DNA of 64,000 nucleotides from Bacteroidales bacterium (GCA_017631875.1 JAGBSL010000019.1:1-64000); one strand, 5' to 3'; shown: positions 26,257-35,247, counted from the stretch's first letter. The notes: a model not told the origin generated them from the sequence alone. A program made the numbers and translations.

Positions 26257-26275
26257 CACTGACAATTTGTCAGTG
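26257..26275. promoter_or_regulatory. 19-bp perfect palindrome upstream of clpB, candidate operator
   Basis: CACTGACAA-T-TTGTCAGTG, flanked by GCC and GGC. It lies about 92 bp before the clpB ATG and 11 bp after the secG stop. Its symmetry and place suggest a binding site for a dimeric regulator, perhaps heat-shock control of clpB. It could instead be a short terminator hairpin for secG. Confidence 0.45.
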
Positions 26276-26285
26276 TTGGCATTTA

Positions 26286-26621
26286 CTACTCAGCGAGTGT
26301 ATCTGCAGGACTCTCTACCTCTGGAGTTGGGAATGCAACATCCTCAGTAAGCTCGCTCTCAGCACGCTCAGAGAAGTTTACGCTCTTGCTGCTTCCTGTT
26401 GTGAATGATGTAGCGATAGATACTACGAAGATGAATACAACGAGACCCCAAGTGATCTTCTCGAGGATGTCAGTAGTCTGACGTACACCGAAAGTCTGGT
26501 TACCTGCTGCAAAGTTGCTTGCAAGTCCGCCACCCTTTCCGTTCTGGAGAAGGACAATGAGTGTGATCAGAATGCTGGCGATCAGTACAAGCACTGTCAG
26601 AATTGTGAATAATGCGCTCAT
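26286..26621 (-). CDS. secG: Preprotein translocase subunit SecG
   Basis: 111 residues with two membrane helices (~5-25 and ~57-75) around the SecG signature 'LIVLLQNGKGGGLAS'. The acidic Ser/Thr/Glu-rich tail (~80-111) is common in Bacteroidota SecG. It is an accessory subunit of the SecYEG channel. Last gene of the regulator-lptE-TPR-secG operon. Confidence 0.93.
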   Translation of the reverse strand: MSALFTILTVLVLIASILITLIVLLQNGKGGGLASNFAAGNQTFGVRQTTDILEKITWGLVVFIFVVSIATSFTTGSSKSVNFSERAESELTEDVAFPTPEVESPADTLAE

Positions 26622-26634
26622 AATTATCTTTAAT

Positions 26635-27225
26635 CTAATTTATTTCGTCTATTTTTTGAATAAGGGATGCAAAGTAAGCACTTTTTTCTGGATATGCCAA
26701 AATTAGTTTTGAATATATTTTCTTTGCCTGGCTGTAATATCCCTGTTCAGCATATATCTGAGCCAATGTTTCAGTATAGAATCCTATGTCTTCCACCACC
26801 TCTGCAGCTGTCTGCTCCGGCTTCTCCCTGCGCGCCTTGGCAGCATATCTTGAGAACACGTTGTCCTCCGACGTGCGCACGTTGTCATAATCCTCCTGAG
26901 AGAAATAATCACCTACGCCGGCATACACCTTCCTTCCCTCTTCCTTTGCCTGAACTTCCTGCTTTTCAGACAGATATGACTTGATCAGCTTCTCAACATC
27001 AGTGTCACTCCAATCACTCCTGGTGCTGGAACGCATGATATCGGAAATTTTCTCCCTTGCACTTATATACATTGCAGCATCGGCATACTGGGCAACATCC
27101 CAGCCTTCACCCATGCCCCTCATTCTCTTGCACAACTCCTTCCTCGCGCCACCAAACCACGGATACAGATTGACAACTCCTACCAGCTCGTCAAGAGTAA
27201 GCTTCCTTATATCTATATATCCCAT
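26635..27225 (-). CDS. Conserved hypothetical, TPR-like C-terminus
   Basis: 196 residues. The N-terminal helices ('LTLDELVGVVNLYPWFGGAR') are a recurring Bacteroidota theme. The end has a single TPR-like pair ('LAQIYAEQGYYSQAKKIYSKLI'). No catalytic motif is visible. The gene is found between lptE and secG in many Bacteroidota; no function can be assigned. Confidence 0.7.
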   Translation of the reverse strand: MGYIDIRKLTLDELVGVVNLYPWFGGARKELCKRMRGMGEGWDVAQYADAAMYISAREKISDIMRSSTRSDWSDTDVEKLIKSYLSEKQEVQAKEEGRKVYAGVGDYFSQEDYDNVRTSEDNVFSRYAAKARREKPEQTAAEVVEDIGFYTETLAQIYAEQGYYSQAKKIYSKLILAYPEKSAYFASLIQKIDEIN

Positions 27226-27229
27226 TACC

Positions 27230-27760
27230 TTACCAGTTTGCTACGGTTGCATTGAAAATGTCTTCACACAGCTGTTCAACGATCTCCTCGCAAAGCTGTG
27301 ACTCTACCGCATCGAGAGACGTCATCGCGTCAAAGTCCGCATAAGCCGAGAACGACTTGTCAGGAAAATCATCCTCAGGATACTTCCTGTTGGTGAACGA
27401 TATCTTCACATTTACGGTCAGACGGTTTTGCGCCGCCTGTTCGTTAGCAGTCACGGCAGTCGCCTTGACGTCATATCCGGTCACAGCACCGGTAATTTCA
27501 AGATCACCCTCCATATCCACGAGCTCCAGTTTGGTCAACTTCAGGAACTTTTCCTGCAGAGCCTCTGTAATCTGATTGCTGAGGGACGGATTCACCTTAA
27601 GCGCCTGATATTCGAAGTAATTGATAGTCACAGTCTTGACATCAGGCTGAATCGATGTTCCTGTGAACGAATAGATTCCACACGAGTGCACGATCATTGC
27701 CGTAAAAGTCAATGCCACAACGACACCAATGACTGCAAATATGTTTCTTTTCATAGACAT
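27230..27760 (-). CDS. lptE: LPS assembly lipoprotein LptE family
   Basis: 176 residues (an in-frame ATG two codons later, at 27754, is also plausible). N-terminal hydrophobic segment ends in 'IVHSCGIYSFTG', the lipobox and opening typical of Bacteroidota LptE. The beta/alpha fold region follows ('NYFEYQALKVNPSLSNQITEAL' in pieces). LptE plugs the LptD barrel that inserts lipopolysaccharide. It is 3 bp after the regulator gene. Confidence 0.85.
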   Translation of the reverse strand: MSMKRNIFAVIGVVVALTFTAMIVHSCGIYSFTGTSIQPDVKTVTINYFEYQALKVNPSLSNQITEALQEKFLKLTKLELVDMEGDLEITGAVTGYDVKATAVTANEQAAQNRLTVNVKISFTNRKYPEDDFPDKSFSAYADFDAMTSLDAVESQLCEEIVEQLCEDIFNATVANW

Positions 27761-27763
27761 CTT

Positions 27764-28999
27764 CTATTTCTTCTTTTTAATCTCTGCTATCTTACGATAG
27801 ATTGTCCTCTCCGATATGCCAAGTTCCTTCGCAGCTGCCTTTTTGCTTTTATGTTTCTTCAGCGTCTTTTCTATAAGTTCAAGACTGGCCTCCTTCATGG
27901 TCATCTGCTCCGGTTCTGCGACTTCAGGATCTTGATCCTCAGGATCCTGTTCTTCTGGATCCTCGTTATAAGCGCCCTGTGGCTTATCCCATTCCGACAC
28001 ATCATCAGGTGATGGCGGAAGAGCAGGCGGCAACGGCTTACGCATTTCCAATCCAGCACTCTCTATCACCATCTTCAGATAATCGACATCCTGCCTCAAC
28101 TGATACAAAGTCCTGATTATAGCCTCCCTCTCCCCTGCCTCGAACTTGTCCTGCTGCAAAACGGTTACAGGAAGCAGGTTCGGTTCCTCTTTCGGTATGT
28201 ACCTTGAAAGAACATCAGCATCGATGATGCACTTATCCGATCCTGGGGCAATTTTTGACGACTCCAATGCTGACACCGCCTCAGCTATGTTCTTGAGCTG
28301 CCTGATGTTGCCGGGCCAGCGGTATTTTCTCAGCATGATGGCTGCATCTTCCGTAAGAGACACTTTCGCCATACCGTACTTTGCGGAAAAATCAGAAGCA
28401 AATTTGCGGAAAAGCAGATTGATATCAGCCGGACGATCCCTCAGCGCCGGCATCTGGATTACCACCGAATTAAGTCTGAAATAGAGGTCCGCACGGAACT
28501 TTCCTCTTGAGACGGCATTGAGAAGGTCCACATTGGTAGCCGCAATAACCCTCACATCTGACTTGAGCACCTTTGAGGATCCCACCCTGATGAACTCACC
28601 CGACTGCAGGACTCTTAGAAGTTTTGCCTGGGTCTCCATCGGCAGTTCAGCGATCTCATCAAGAAAGAGCGTTCCACCGTCTGCCTCCTCAAAATATCCC
28701 CTGCGCATCTCTACAGCACCTGTAAACGATCCCTTTTCATGGCCGAAAAGCTCAGAATCCACGGTTCCCTCAGGAATGGCTCCACAGTTGATAGCAAAAT
28801 ATTTACCCCTCTTTCTGGGGCTGTTCTGATGGATGATGCGAGGTATATTCTCCTTTCCCACACCACTTTCGCCGGTCACCAGAACGGAAATATCCGTCGG
28901 CGCAACCGACACGGCAACCTCCAGCGCTCTGTTCAACGCCGGATCGTTTCCTATGATATCGTACTTATTTTTTAATATCTGTAGCTCTTGATTCGTCAT
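27764..28999 (-). CDS. Sigma-54-dependent transcriptional activator, no receiver domain
   Basis: 411 residues. AAA+ activator domain from near the N-terminus: Walker A 'GESGVGKE' (residues 43-50), the sigma-54 contact loop in the variant form 'GSFTGA' instead of GAFTGA, Walker B 'GGTLFLDEIAELP', and 'RFRADLYFRLN'-type sensor region. A linker with Glu-Asp-Pro repeats (~345-365) leads to a C-terminal Fis-type helix-turn-helix ('KKAAAKELGISERTIYRKI'). There is no sensory N-domain, so control must be through expression or a partner. The -7 box lies 7 nt before the ATG. Confidence 0.93.
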   Translation of the reverse strand: MTNQELQILKNKYDIIGNDPALNRALEVAVSVAPTDISVLVTGESGVGKENIPRIIHQNSPRKRGKYFAINCGAIPEGTVDSELFGHEKGSFTGAVEMRRGYFEEADGGTLFLDEIAELPMETQAKLLRVLQSGEFIRVGSSKVLKSDVRVIAATNVDLLNAVSRGKFRADLYFRLNSVVIQMPALRDRPADINLLFRKFASDFSAKYGMAKVSLTEDAAIMLRKYRWPGNIRQLKNIAEAVSALESSKIAPGSDKCIIDADVLSRYIPKEEPNLLPVTVLQQDKFEAGEREAIIRTLYQLRQDVDYLKMVIESAGLEMRKPLPPALPPSPDDVSEWDKPQGAYNEDPEEQDPEDQDPEVAEPEQMTMKEASLELIEKTLKKHKSKKAAAKELGISERTIYRKIAEIKKKK

Positions 29000-29006
29000 A
29001 ACGCGA

Positions 29007-29044
29007 CAAAGTTACGAAAAAATATAAAAATTTGATTATCTTTG
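29007..29044. promoter_or_regulatory. Divergent -7 boxes: sigma-54 activator (-) and TPR lipoprotein (+)
   Basis: TAACTTTG on the minus strand (29007-29014), 7 nt from the activator ATG at 28999, which predicts a leaderless mRNA. TATCTTTG on the plus strand (29037-29044), giving a ~65-nt leader for the lipoprotein gene at 29117. Matching TTG elements at 19 bp are not seen. Confidence 0.6.
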
Positions 29045-29116
29045 CGCGGTATTGCGCTTTTATGCGAACCGTACGCCTAAAATGATACAAACCATTATAA
29101 CTTTTATCTAAACACA

Positions 29117-30751
29117 ATGAAAAGAACAATCAATTTCCTTTCTGCTATCGTTCTCGGATTTGCTGCTGTTGCATGTAGCTCCGCAGAGAAGATGGCTGAG
29201 ATGGCTGAGAACGTCACTGTAAAGTGCGAGCCAGCTGTACTTGAGGTTGTTGCAGGCGAGATCGACGCAACAGTTTCAGTTACTTATCCAGAGGATTATT
29301 TCCATCCAAAGGCTATCCTCGAGGTTACTCCTGTAATCGTTTACGAAGGTGGCGAGGTAAAGATGGAGCCTTTCTTCTTCCAGGGTGAGAAGGTAGAGGA
29401 CAACTACGAGGTTGTTCCATCTGCTGGTGCTACTATCACAAAGAAGGTTCACTTCGAGTATGTTCCAGGTATGGAGAACTGCTACCTTGAGCTCCGCGGT
29501 GTTGCAACAAACAAGAAGAAGTCTATCGAGATGCCTTCAAAGAAGGTTGCTGACGGCGCTAACACAACTTACATGCTCGTTTGCAAGAACGGTAAGCTCG
29601 ACCTTAAGGCTGACGGCTACCAGGAGATCATCAAGCAGACAGCTGAGGGTCAGATCCTTTATCAGATCAACAGCTCTACTGTAAGAAACAGCCAGCTCAA
29701 GGGTCAGTCAGTAAAGGACTTCCAGGCTGCTCTCGACGAGATCCTCGCTAACGCTCGCAAGACCATCGTAAGCACTGACGTTATCGCTTACGCTTCTCCA
29801 GACGGAAAGGAGGACCAGAATGCTGAGCTTTCTTCAAACCGTTCTGCATCAGCTATGAAGGCTTACGGCAAGGTAGTAAAGGGTAAGGAAGTTACTGGCG
29901 ACGTTGTAGCATCAAGCATCGCTGAGGACTGGGAAGGTTTCCAGGAGCTCGTTGCTGCTTCAGACATCGAGGACAAGGAGCTTATCATCCGCGTACTTTC
30001 TATGTACAGCGACCCTGCAGTTCGCGAGAAGGAGATCAAGAACATGTCAGCAGTTTACTCTGCACTTGCTAAGGACATCCTCCCTGAGCTCCGTCGCGCT
30101 AGATTCATCGCTAACGTAGAGTTCCAGAACTACACTAACGAGGAGCTCCTCCAGCTTATCGCTGACAACATCGACGTACTCGACGAGACTGCACTCCTCC
30201 GTGCTGCAACACTTGTAAAGGAGAACGATCAGAAGATCGAGATCTACAAGAAGGCTGCTGAGAAGTATGACAGCGCAGTTGCTAAGTACAACATGGCTGT
30301 TGTTTACATCTGGATGAACGAGGTAGCTAAGGCTGAGGCTGCTATCAACGGTCTTGAGGAGGACGCTGACTGGAACAACGTAAAGGGTGTTATCGCTCTT
30401 CGCAACGGTAACCTTAAGGAGGCTGAGCAGCTCTTCGTAAAGGCTGGTACTCAGACTGCTAAGGAGAACCTCGCAGTTCTTGACATCCTCAATGGTGAGT
30501 ATGAGGCTGCTGCCGCTAAGCTCGCTGGCGTAGAGGGCTACAACGCTGCTCTTGCACAGCTCCTCGTAGGCAACAACGCTCCAGCTGCCGCTCTCAAGTG
30601 CGAGTGCCCACAGGTAGCTTACCTCCGCGCAGTTGCTGCCGCACGTCAGGGTAACGCTGAGGCTGTAAAGACTAACCTTGAGGCTGCCGGCAAGTGCGAG
30701 AAGCTTGCTGAGAGAGCTGCTAAGGACGTAGAGTTCGCACAGTACAGATAA
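29117..30751 (+). CDS. Abundant-type TPR/OmpA-like outer-membrane lipoprotein
   Basis: 544 residues; lipobox 'AAVACSS' (Cys ~20). A beta-rich N-terminal half is followed by an OmpA-like segment ('QILYQINSSTVRNSQLK', 'STDVIAYASPDGKEDQNAEL', 'NRSASAMKAYGKV') and TPR-like repeats to the end. The codon choice (heavy use of GCT, GTT, CTC, few rare codons) differs from neighbours and suggests high expression. It may link the outer membrane to the cell wall; the exact role is unknown. It has its own promoter and terminator. Confidence 0.75.
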   Translation: MKRTINFLSAIVLGFAAVACSSAEKMAEMAENVTVKCEPAVLEVVAGEIDATVSVTYPEDYFHPKAILEVTPVIVYEGGEVKMEPFFFQGEKVEDNYEVVPSAGATITKKVHFEYVPGMENCYLELRGVATNKKKSIEMPSKKVADGANTTYMLVCKNGKLDLKADGYQEIIKQTAEGQILYQINSSTVRNSQLKGQSVKDFQAALDEILANARKTIVSTDVIAYASPDGKEDQNAELSSNRSASAMKAYGKVVKGKEVTGDVVASSIAEDWEGFQELVAASDIEDKELIIRVLSMYSDPAVREKEIKNMSAVYSALAKDILPELRRARFIANVEFQNYTNEELLQLIADNIDVLDETALLRAATLVKENDQKIEIYKKAAEKYDSAVAKYNMAVVYIWMNEVAKAEAAINGLEEDADWNNVKGVIALRNGNLKEAEQLFVKAGTQTAKENLAVLDILNGEYEAAAAKLAGVEGYNAALAQLLVGNNAPAAALKCECPQVAYLRAVAAARQGNAEAVKTNLEAAGKCEKLAERAAKDVEFAQYR

Positions 30752-30770
30752 TCTATAACTGATATAAGTA

Positions 30771-30804
30771 AAAGGAGACTGGTCAGAAGATCAGTCTCTT
30801 TTTT
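30771..30804 (+). terminator. Terminator of the TPR lipoprotein gene
   Basis: GAGACTG (30775-30781) pairs with CAGTCTC (30792-30798), followed by TTTTTT. Confidence 0.88.
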
Positions 30805-30860
30805 GTTTATCCGCATAACAATTATTAATTTCGTAAGTATCCTATATATATAATATACTT

Positions 30861-32087
30861 ATGGAAATGATAATCACAGCAGCGGCAGCAGCCGCTATCG
30901 CAGCGCTTGGCACATGGCTGATCACACGATCTGTATATACCGGCAAGCTTCAGGCACAGGAGAAGATGCATTCGAGAGAAATGGAGAATGCCGCAAAACT
31001 TGCACAGCAGGCCAAGGAAGGGTATGAGAAAGCTCTGGAAGAGATGAAGAAGACCATTACTTCAACAATGGAAGCTCAGACGCAGAAACTGCTCAGGGAA
31101 AGGGAAGAAGAACTGAAGAAAGGCAACCAGAGCAGCATGGAAGATATTCTCAGACCTCTGAAGGAGAGCATCAAGTCGATGCAGGAAGCCATGAAGGATA
31201 ACGAGAAATCACACGTCGAGACCACTGCAAAGCTGTCAAAACAGCTTGAGCAGGCCGTTAAAGACATGACCGAGAAGACGACCGATGTAGGAAAGAAAGC
31301 GGATACGCTTTCTGAAGCACTTACGGGACGTCCTAAGGTGCAGGGATGCTTCGGAGAGAATTTCCTGAATGACATCCTCATCAGGGAAGGGCTCAAGGAG
31401 AATGAGCATTACACCCGCGAAGAGGCGAATGCTGACAAGAGTCGTCCGGACTTCGTATTCCACTTCAAGGACGGAATGGAGGAAAAGGACCTTATCGTGG
31501 ACTCGAAGGTATCATTGACCGCATACGTGGAGTTCATGAATGCAGAAACAGAAGAGCAGCGCACCTCTGCTCTAGACAGACATGTCAAGAGTGTGCGCAA
31601 GCACATCGACGAACTTGCGGCTAAAGACTACACTAAGAAGACAAGCAAGTCATTTGCAGACTATGTACTCATGTTCATGCCTATGGAAATGGCATACAGG
31701 ACAGCCCTGGCCGCAGATCCGATGTTATGGCAAGATGCATATGACAAAAATGTGCTGATCGTCACCGAGCAGACCATCATACCGTTCCTGAAGATCATGC
31801 ATCTGACATGGAACAAGTACCGCCACGACACGAGGATTCAGGACATCACAGCCGCGGCTCAGCTGATGATGGACCGTGTGGCTGAGTTCTATACCCACTA
31901 CATAGAACTCGGTAAGAGGCTCAAAGATGCCGGCAAGGCCTACAATGCCGGAGTCGGCAAACTTCGCGAAAGCGGACACAGCATCACTACATCTGCAAAA
32001 CAAGTAATCGATCTGGGAGGCAAGCTCAGCAAGGGTAAAGTGCTGGTTGAACCAGAGCAGATCGCAGAACTAGAAAACATCAAGTAA
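30861..32087 (+). CDS. rmuC: DNA recombination protein RmuC
   Basis: 408 residues: N-terminal membrane helix (~1-22), long coiled coil (~30-150), and a PD-(D/E)xK-like RmuC domain ('QGCFGENFLNDIL', 'RPDFVFHFKDG', 'LIVDSKVSLTAYVEF', 'FMPMEMAYRTALAAD'). RmuC proteins limit recombination of inverted repeats and have been tied to defence against foreign DNA. It is followed after 1 bp by ybaK. Confidence 0.93.
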   Translation: MEMIITAAAAAAIAALGTWLITRSVYTGKLQAQEKMHSREMENAAKLAQQAKEGYEKALEEMKKTITSTMEAQTQKLLREREEELKKGNQSSMEDILRPLKESIKSMQEAMKDNEKSHVETTAKLSKQLEQAVKDMTEKTTDVGKKADTLSEALTGRPKVQGCFGENFLNDILIREGLKENEHYTREEANADKSRPDFVFHFKDGMEEKDLIVDSKVSLTAYVEFMNAETEEQRTSALDRHVKSVRKHIDELAAKDYTKKTSKSFADYVLMFMPMEMAYRTALAADPMLWQDAYDKNVLIVTEQTIIPFLKIMHLTWNKYRHDTRIQDITAAAQLMMDRVAEFYTHYIELGKRLKDAGKAYNAGVGKLRESGHSITTSAKQVIDLGGKLSKGKVLVEPEQIAELENIK

Positions 32088-32088
32088 C

Positions 32089-32574
32089 ATGGCGAAGAAA
32101 ATAGAAAAGACCAATGCCGCACGTCTGCTGGACAGGGCCGGCATTTCATATAACCTCATTCCATACGAGTTCGACGAGAACGACCTTGCAGCGCAGCACG
32201 TGGCTGACAGTCTCGGGCAGCCGATAGAGCGCGTCTTCAAGACACTCGTGCTGCACGGAGACAAGACCGGACACATCGTGTGCGTGGTTCCTGGTAATGG
32301 CGAAGTAGACCTGAAGGCACTGGCAAAAGTATCGGGCAACAAGAAGGTCGAAATGATCGCCATGAAGGATCTGCTTGCCGTGACAGGATACATCCGTGGC
32401 GGCTGCTCCCCTATCGGCATGAAGAAGAAGTTTCCTACGTACTTCCACTCTACGGCACTGGATTTCGAGACAATCTACGTCAGCGCCGGGGTGAGAGGAC
32501 TCCAGCTGGAGATATCCCCTGCCGCTTTGGTCGACTTCGTCGGAGGGGCGGTTGCAGACGTAGCATGCTTCTAG
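32089..32574 (+). CDS. ybaK: YbaK/EbsC-type Cys-tRNA(Pro) deacylase
   Basis: 161 residues with 'VFKTLVLHGDKTGHIVCVVPGN', in pieces, and 'GYIRGGCSPIGMKKKFPTYF', the YbaK signature. The enzyme removes cysteine mischarged on tRNA-Pro. It is probably co-transcribed with rmuC and ends at a convergent hairpin. Confidence 0.93.
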   Translation: MAKKIEKTNAARLLDRAGISYNLIPYEFDENDLAAQHVADSLGQPIERVFKTLVLHGDKTGHIVCVVPGNGEVDLKALAKVSGNKKVEMIAMKDLLAVTGYIRGGCSPIGMKKKFPTYFHSTALDFETIYVSAGVRGLQLEISPAALVDFVGGAVADVACF

Positions 32575-32600
32575 CTGATTATCAGACAGTTAAACAAATG

Positions 32601-32624
32601 TCCTGCATGGCTGGCCATGCAGGA
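32601..32624. terminator. Hairpin between convergent ybaK and the PHP gene
   Basis: TCCTGCATG (32601-32609) and CATGCAGGA (32616-32624) with a 6-nt loop; no long T-run. Confidence 0.6.
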
Positions 32625-32666
32625 TATCTCTATAAAACATTATCTATCAACAGTTTAGCTAAAACA

Positions 32667-33716
32667 CTAAAACGTATACTCCAGATGTTTGTTGTGGCCG
32701 TAGAGGCAGTTTTTGACTGTCAGCGGGCCTGTGAAAGCCGGCACAATAGCGGTCTTGCGGGCCGGGAAGACATAGAGGGCATCACCCTGAACCATCGTGT
32801 AGGTGATATCTGATATATTGGTCACCTCAATCCTGCCGCCCACCTGCCTGGTCTTAAGAGAGGCGGCTATAAGCTTCGTGAGATACTCCGCATCGCCGAC
32901 CAGTGTTCCCTGGAAATATGCCAAGGTACGGCGTGCATCCAACGCCTCCCTGATGCCTTCTTCCGAGCGTTCGGTCGCGAAAACCAGCGTCATAGGCCTG
33001 CGCCAATCCGGTCCGCACGCATAATCCTGAGCTACTGGACCATGAATGTCCGTATTTGCCAACGGAGCTATGTTATACCGTTCATACCAGTCGAATGTCA
33101 GAGGGTACGACTCCATATAATTATATGCCTCATAAGCCGAAATTTTGCCCTCTGCTATAAGTTTCTCATGTACCTCGTACATCGTCGACTTATTATCAGG
33201 CCAACCCGGATGGTTCCATATTATATATCCTCCCTGCTCCAAAGCGATATCTATGGCCTCAAGCGGATCATCGACTGCAAGTGCGTTGGCATCATTGATG
33301 AATATGGCATTCATATGGCCCAGAGGCTTGCTGCGGGTGATTTCAGCGCCTTTGATGAGAATGAATCCGAGGTTGTCGGCTTCCTTTTTGGCAATGTCAT
33401 ACGACGCATTGTGATCTGCCTGCACAATATCCTTAAACGGACGATACTCAAGATGGTCGGTCATCGCAATCGCGTCCAATCCCTCCTGCCAAGCCTCATC
33501 CACGCGCACATTCGGCCAAACAGTGCCGTCTGAGAAGCAGGTATGGATGTGGAAGTCACACTTCAGCGTCACATAACCGTCGAATCCCGGAATCAGGATT
33601 TCATTACGGTAAAACAACTGGTTTGTGTGATCATACTTATGTACGTCATCGTTGGACATCTGGGCATTTGCCAGCAGAGGCAAAGCCAGGAGAATTAAAA
33701 CTGCAATCCTTTTCAT
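32667..33716 (-). CDS. Secreted PHP-domain phosphoesterase-like protein
   Basis: 349 residues from MKRIAVLILLALPLLANAQ (signal peptide, cleavage after AQ likely). The PHP metal-binding motifs are visible: 'DFHIHTCFSDG', 'AMTDHLEYR', 'GAEIT', 'WNHPGW' and 'NTDIHGP'. The C-terminus is beta-rich. Secreted PHP proteins of this kind occur in Bacteroidota; the substrate is not known. The start is 1 nt from the AraC-type gene, so both are one operon. Confidence 0.82.
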   Translation of the reverse strand: MKRIAVLILLALPLLANAQMSNDDVHKYDHTNQLFYRNEILIPGFDGYVTLKCDFHIHTCFSDGTVWPNVRVDEAWQEGLDAIAMTDHLEYRPFKDIVQADHNASYDIAKKEADNLGFILIKGAEITRSKPLGHMNAIFINDANALAVDDPLEAIDIALEQGGYIIWNHPGWPDNKSTMYEVHEKLIAEGKISAYEAYNYMESYPLTFDWYERYNIAPLANTDIHGPVAQDYACGPDWRRPMTLVFATERSEEGIREALDARRTLAYFQGTLVGDAEYLTKLIAASLKTRQVGGRIEVTNISDITYTMVQGDALYVFPARKTAIVPAFTGPLTVKNCLYGHNKHLEYTF

Positions 33717-33717
33717 A

Positions 33718-34548
33718 TCATATCTGTTTTGATTTTCTATATTCACTCGGAGTCATACCCTTGAACTTACGGAATATCCTGTTGAAATAAGTCACAGTAG
33801 GATAGCCACATGCAACCGCAACTTCTGCAATTGAAGCATCGGGCTTAAGAAGCATGGTAGAGGCCGTTTCCAAACGCTTGCGATTAACATAATCAGTGAA
33901 CGGCATCCCGTAGTGCTTCTTGAAGAACAGACAGAAATACGTCTTGTTCATACCCACGTAAGCGGAGATCTCATCAAGGGATATTTTCTGGTACAGATGG
34001 CACGAGAGATACCTTTCTATCTTATCCTTTTTGGCAGGGACATCCTGTACTTCAGACGCAGTTGTAGAGAGCGGAAGGAGGTCTGGCGCTTGAGAAAGAT
34101 ATCTTATCAGATCAAGAATAAGGATAGCCTCATCATGAGGATCTGCCCCATATAGATTTGACATCAATACAGACATCTTCATCCACTTAGGACCGACTAC
34201 TGCCAATGGATTCTTATACTCTTTCAGGGTAAGAATTTCCCCTGAAAGCGACTTGAACGTCTTCAAAAGAGAGTCTAACCAAGAACCGTCAAAGCGGAAT
34301 ACAACGACTTCAATATTTTCATTATATTCATCACCCAAATCTTCGGAAACAAAACTATAGGCAATGCCTGGTGGGAAAAACAATATATCCCCCTCGCTCA
34401 AGCCCATAAGCTGGCCGTCAACGAGGCACATTCCTACTCCAGACTTGATATAAATCAACGCCCAGAACTTATTATTCGTTTGATTTACTGAAAGTTGCAG
34501 TAAAAGGTCTATACGACCTATCTGATATCCCACGTTTCGCATAGTCAA
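33718..34548 (-). CDS. AraC family transcriptional regulator
   Basis: 276 residues: N-terminal cupin-like sensing domain ('LMGLSEGDILFFPPGIAYSF') and C-terminal double helix-turn-helix ('ISLDEISAYVGMNKTYFCLFFKK', in pieces, and 'EVAVACGYPTVTYFNRIFRK'). It is likely to control the PHP gene downstream. The start is at 34548 or two codons later. Confidence 0.92.
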   Translation of the reverse strand: MTMRNVGYQIGRIDLLLQLSVNQTNNKFWALIYIKSGVGMCLVDGQLMGLSEGDILFFPPGIAYSFVSEDLGDEYNENIEVVVFRFDGSWLDSLLKTFKSLSGEILTLKEYKNPLAVVGPKWMKMSVLMSNLYGADPHDEAILILDLIRYLSQAPDLLPLSTTASEVQDVPAKKDKIERYLSCHLYQKISLDEISAYVGMNKTYFCLFFKKHYGMPFTDYVNRKRLETASTMLLKPDASIAEVAVACGYPTVTYFNRIFRKFKGMTPSEYRKSKQI

Positions 34549-34559
34549 GGTTTAACCAT

Positions 34560-34581
34560 GCAAATATAGGATAATATTTGC
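34560..34581 (-). promoter_or_regulatory. Promoter/operator of the araC-PHP operon
   Basis: The -7 box TATATTTG (34561-34568, minus strand) is part of an inverted repeat GCAAATAT (34560-34567) and ATATTTGC (34574-34581), 6-bp spacer. An autoregulatory site is plausible. Confidence 0.5.
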
Positions 34582-34661
34582 AGATTATAGTGCAATATGG
34601 ATTGATTTACAGAAAAACCTCCGAAGCGGCTGAAGAAATAATTTAATTTACACTATTTTCA

Positions 34662-35240
34662 CTAAAGGATTTCAAGTGTAGTTATACCGGAATTGACACC
34701 GGCAACATAACGATACCTCTCAAGGGAGCCTTGGCGACAGAAATCGTCCAGATGCAGCTCGCGTCCCTTCTGGAACTGAATGCACGAGAACGTATCGCCC
34801 GGCTGCATCTTGGCGTTGACGGCCTCTTCGGCAATGAAACGGCATCCTCCCAGGTGACGGACGACACAAAGACGGTCCGGCTGCCAACCGATCCTTATCC
34901 TGGCACCTACCGGAAGGTCGGCAGAGAACACTGCCTCCGCCACAAACAGGTCGGAATCATGCGAGCATCGTTGAAGGGAATCACAGAAATCATCCCATCC
35001 TTTATGTCCGATAAACCTGGTGAGTACATTAAGAGTTCTCATGGAAACCGATTCATAATGACGTGTAGAATATCCCCAAAGACGCTCAAGCGTGCTCTCC
35101 GACATGTGCTCCCGCAATGTGAACTCGATTCCTGCGGACAACCGCAGGAAATCCCCATGAGTAGACAGAGGGAAATCAATAGACTGCTCGACGCGTCTTT
35201 TAAGCTGTGCTATCTGTGGCAAATCGGACTTTACATTCAT
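34662..35240 (-). CDS. Small putative regulator of a Bacteroidota-specific family
   Basis: 192 residues from MNVKSDLPQIAQLKRRVEQS. I chose 35240 because a consensus promoter ends 7 nt before it; the longer frame would cross that promoter. The N-half has the motif 'SESTLERLWGYSTRHYESVSMRTLNVL' (in pieces) and 'FIGHKGWDDFCDSL', shared by many uncharacterised Bacteroidota proteins and helix-turn-helix-like. The C-half is beta-rich ('LPVGARIRIGWQPDRLCVVR', 'MQPGDTFSCIQF'). It is divergent from the kinase gene. A DNA-binding role is inferred. Confidence 0.65.
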   Translation of the reverse strand: MNVKSDLPQIAQLKRRVEQSIDFPLSTHGDFLRLSAGIEFTLREHMSESTLERLWGYSTRHYESVSMRTLNVLTRFIGHKGWDDFCDSLQRCSHDSDLFVAEAVFSADLPVGARIRIGWQPDRLCVVRHLGGCRFIAEEAVNAKMQPGDTFSCIQFQKGRELHLDDFCRQGSLERYRYVAGVNSGITTLEIL

Positions 35241-35247
35241 ACGGCGA

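Noticed and set aside
26257..26330. A sigma-54 promoter suggested by TTGGCA after the palindrome
   Set aside because: No TTGC element follows at the required distance, and the orientation leads into secG coding sequence.
27885..27970. DNA repeat with GATCC units near the sigma-54 activator
   Set aside because: It is the coding sequence of the Glu-Asp-Pro linker in the activator, not an independent element.
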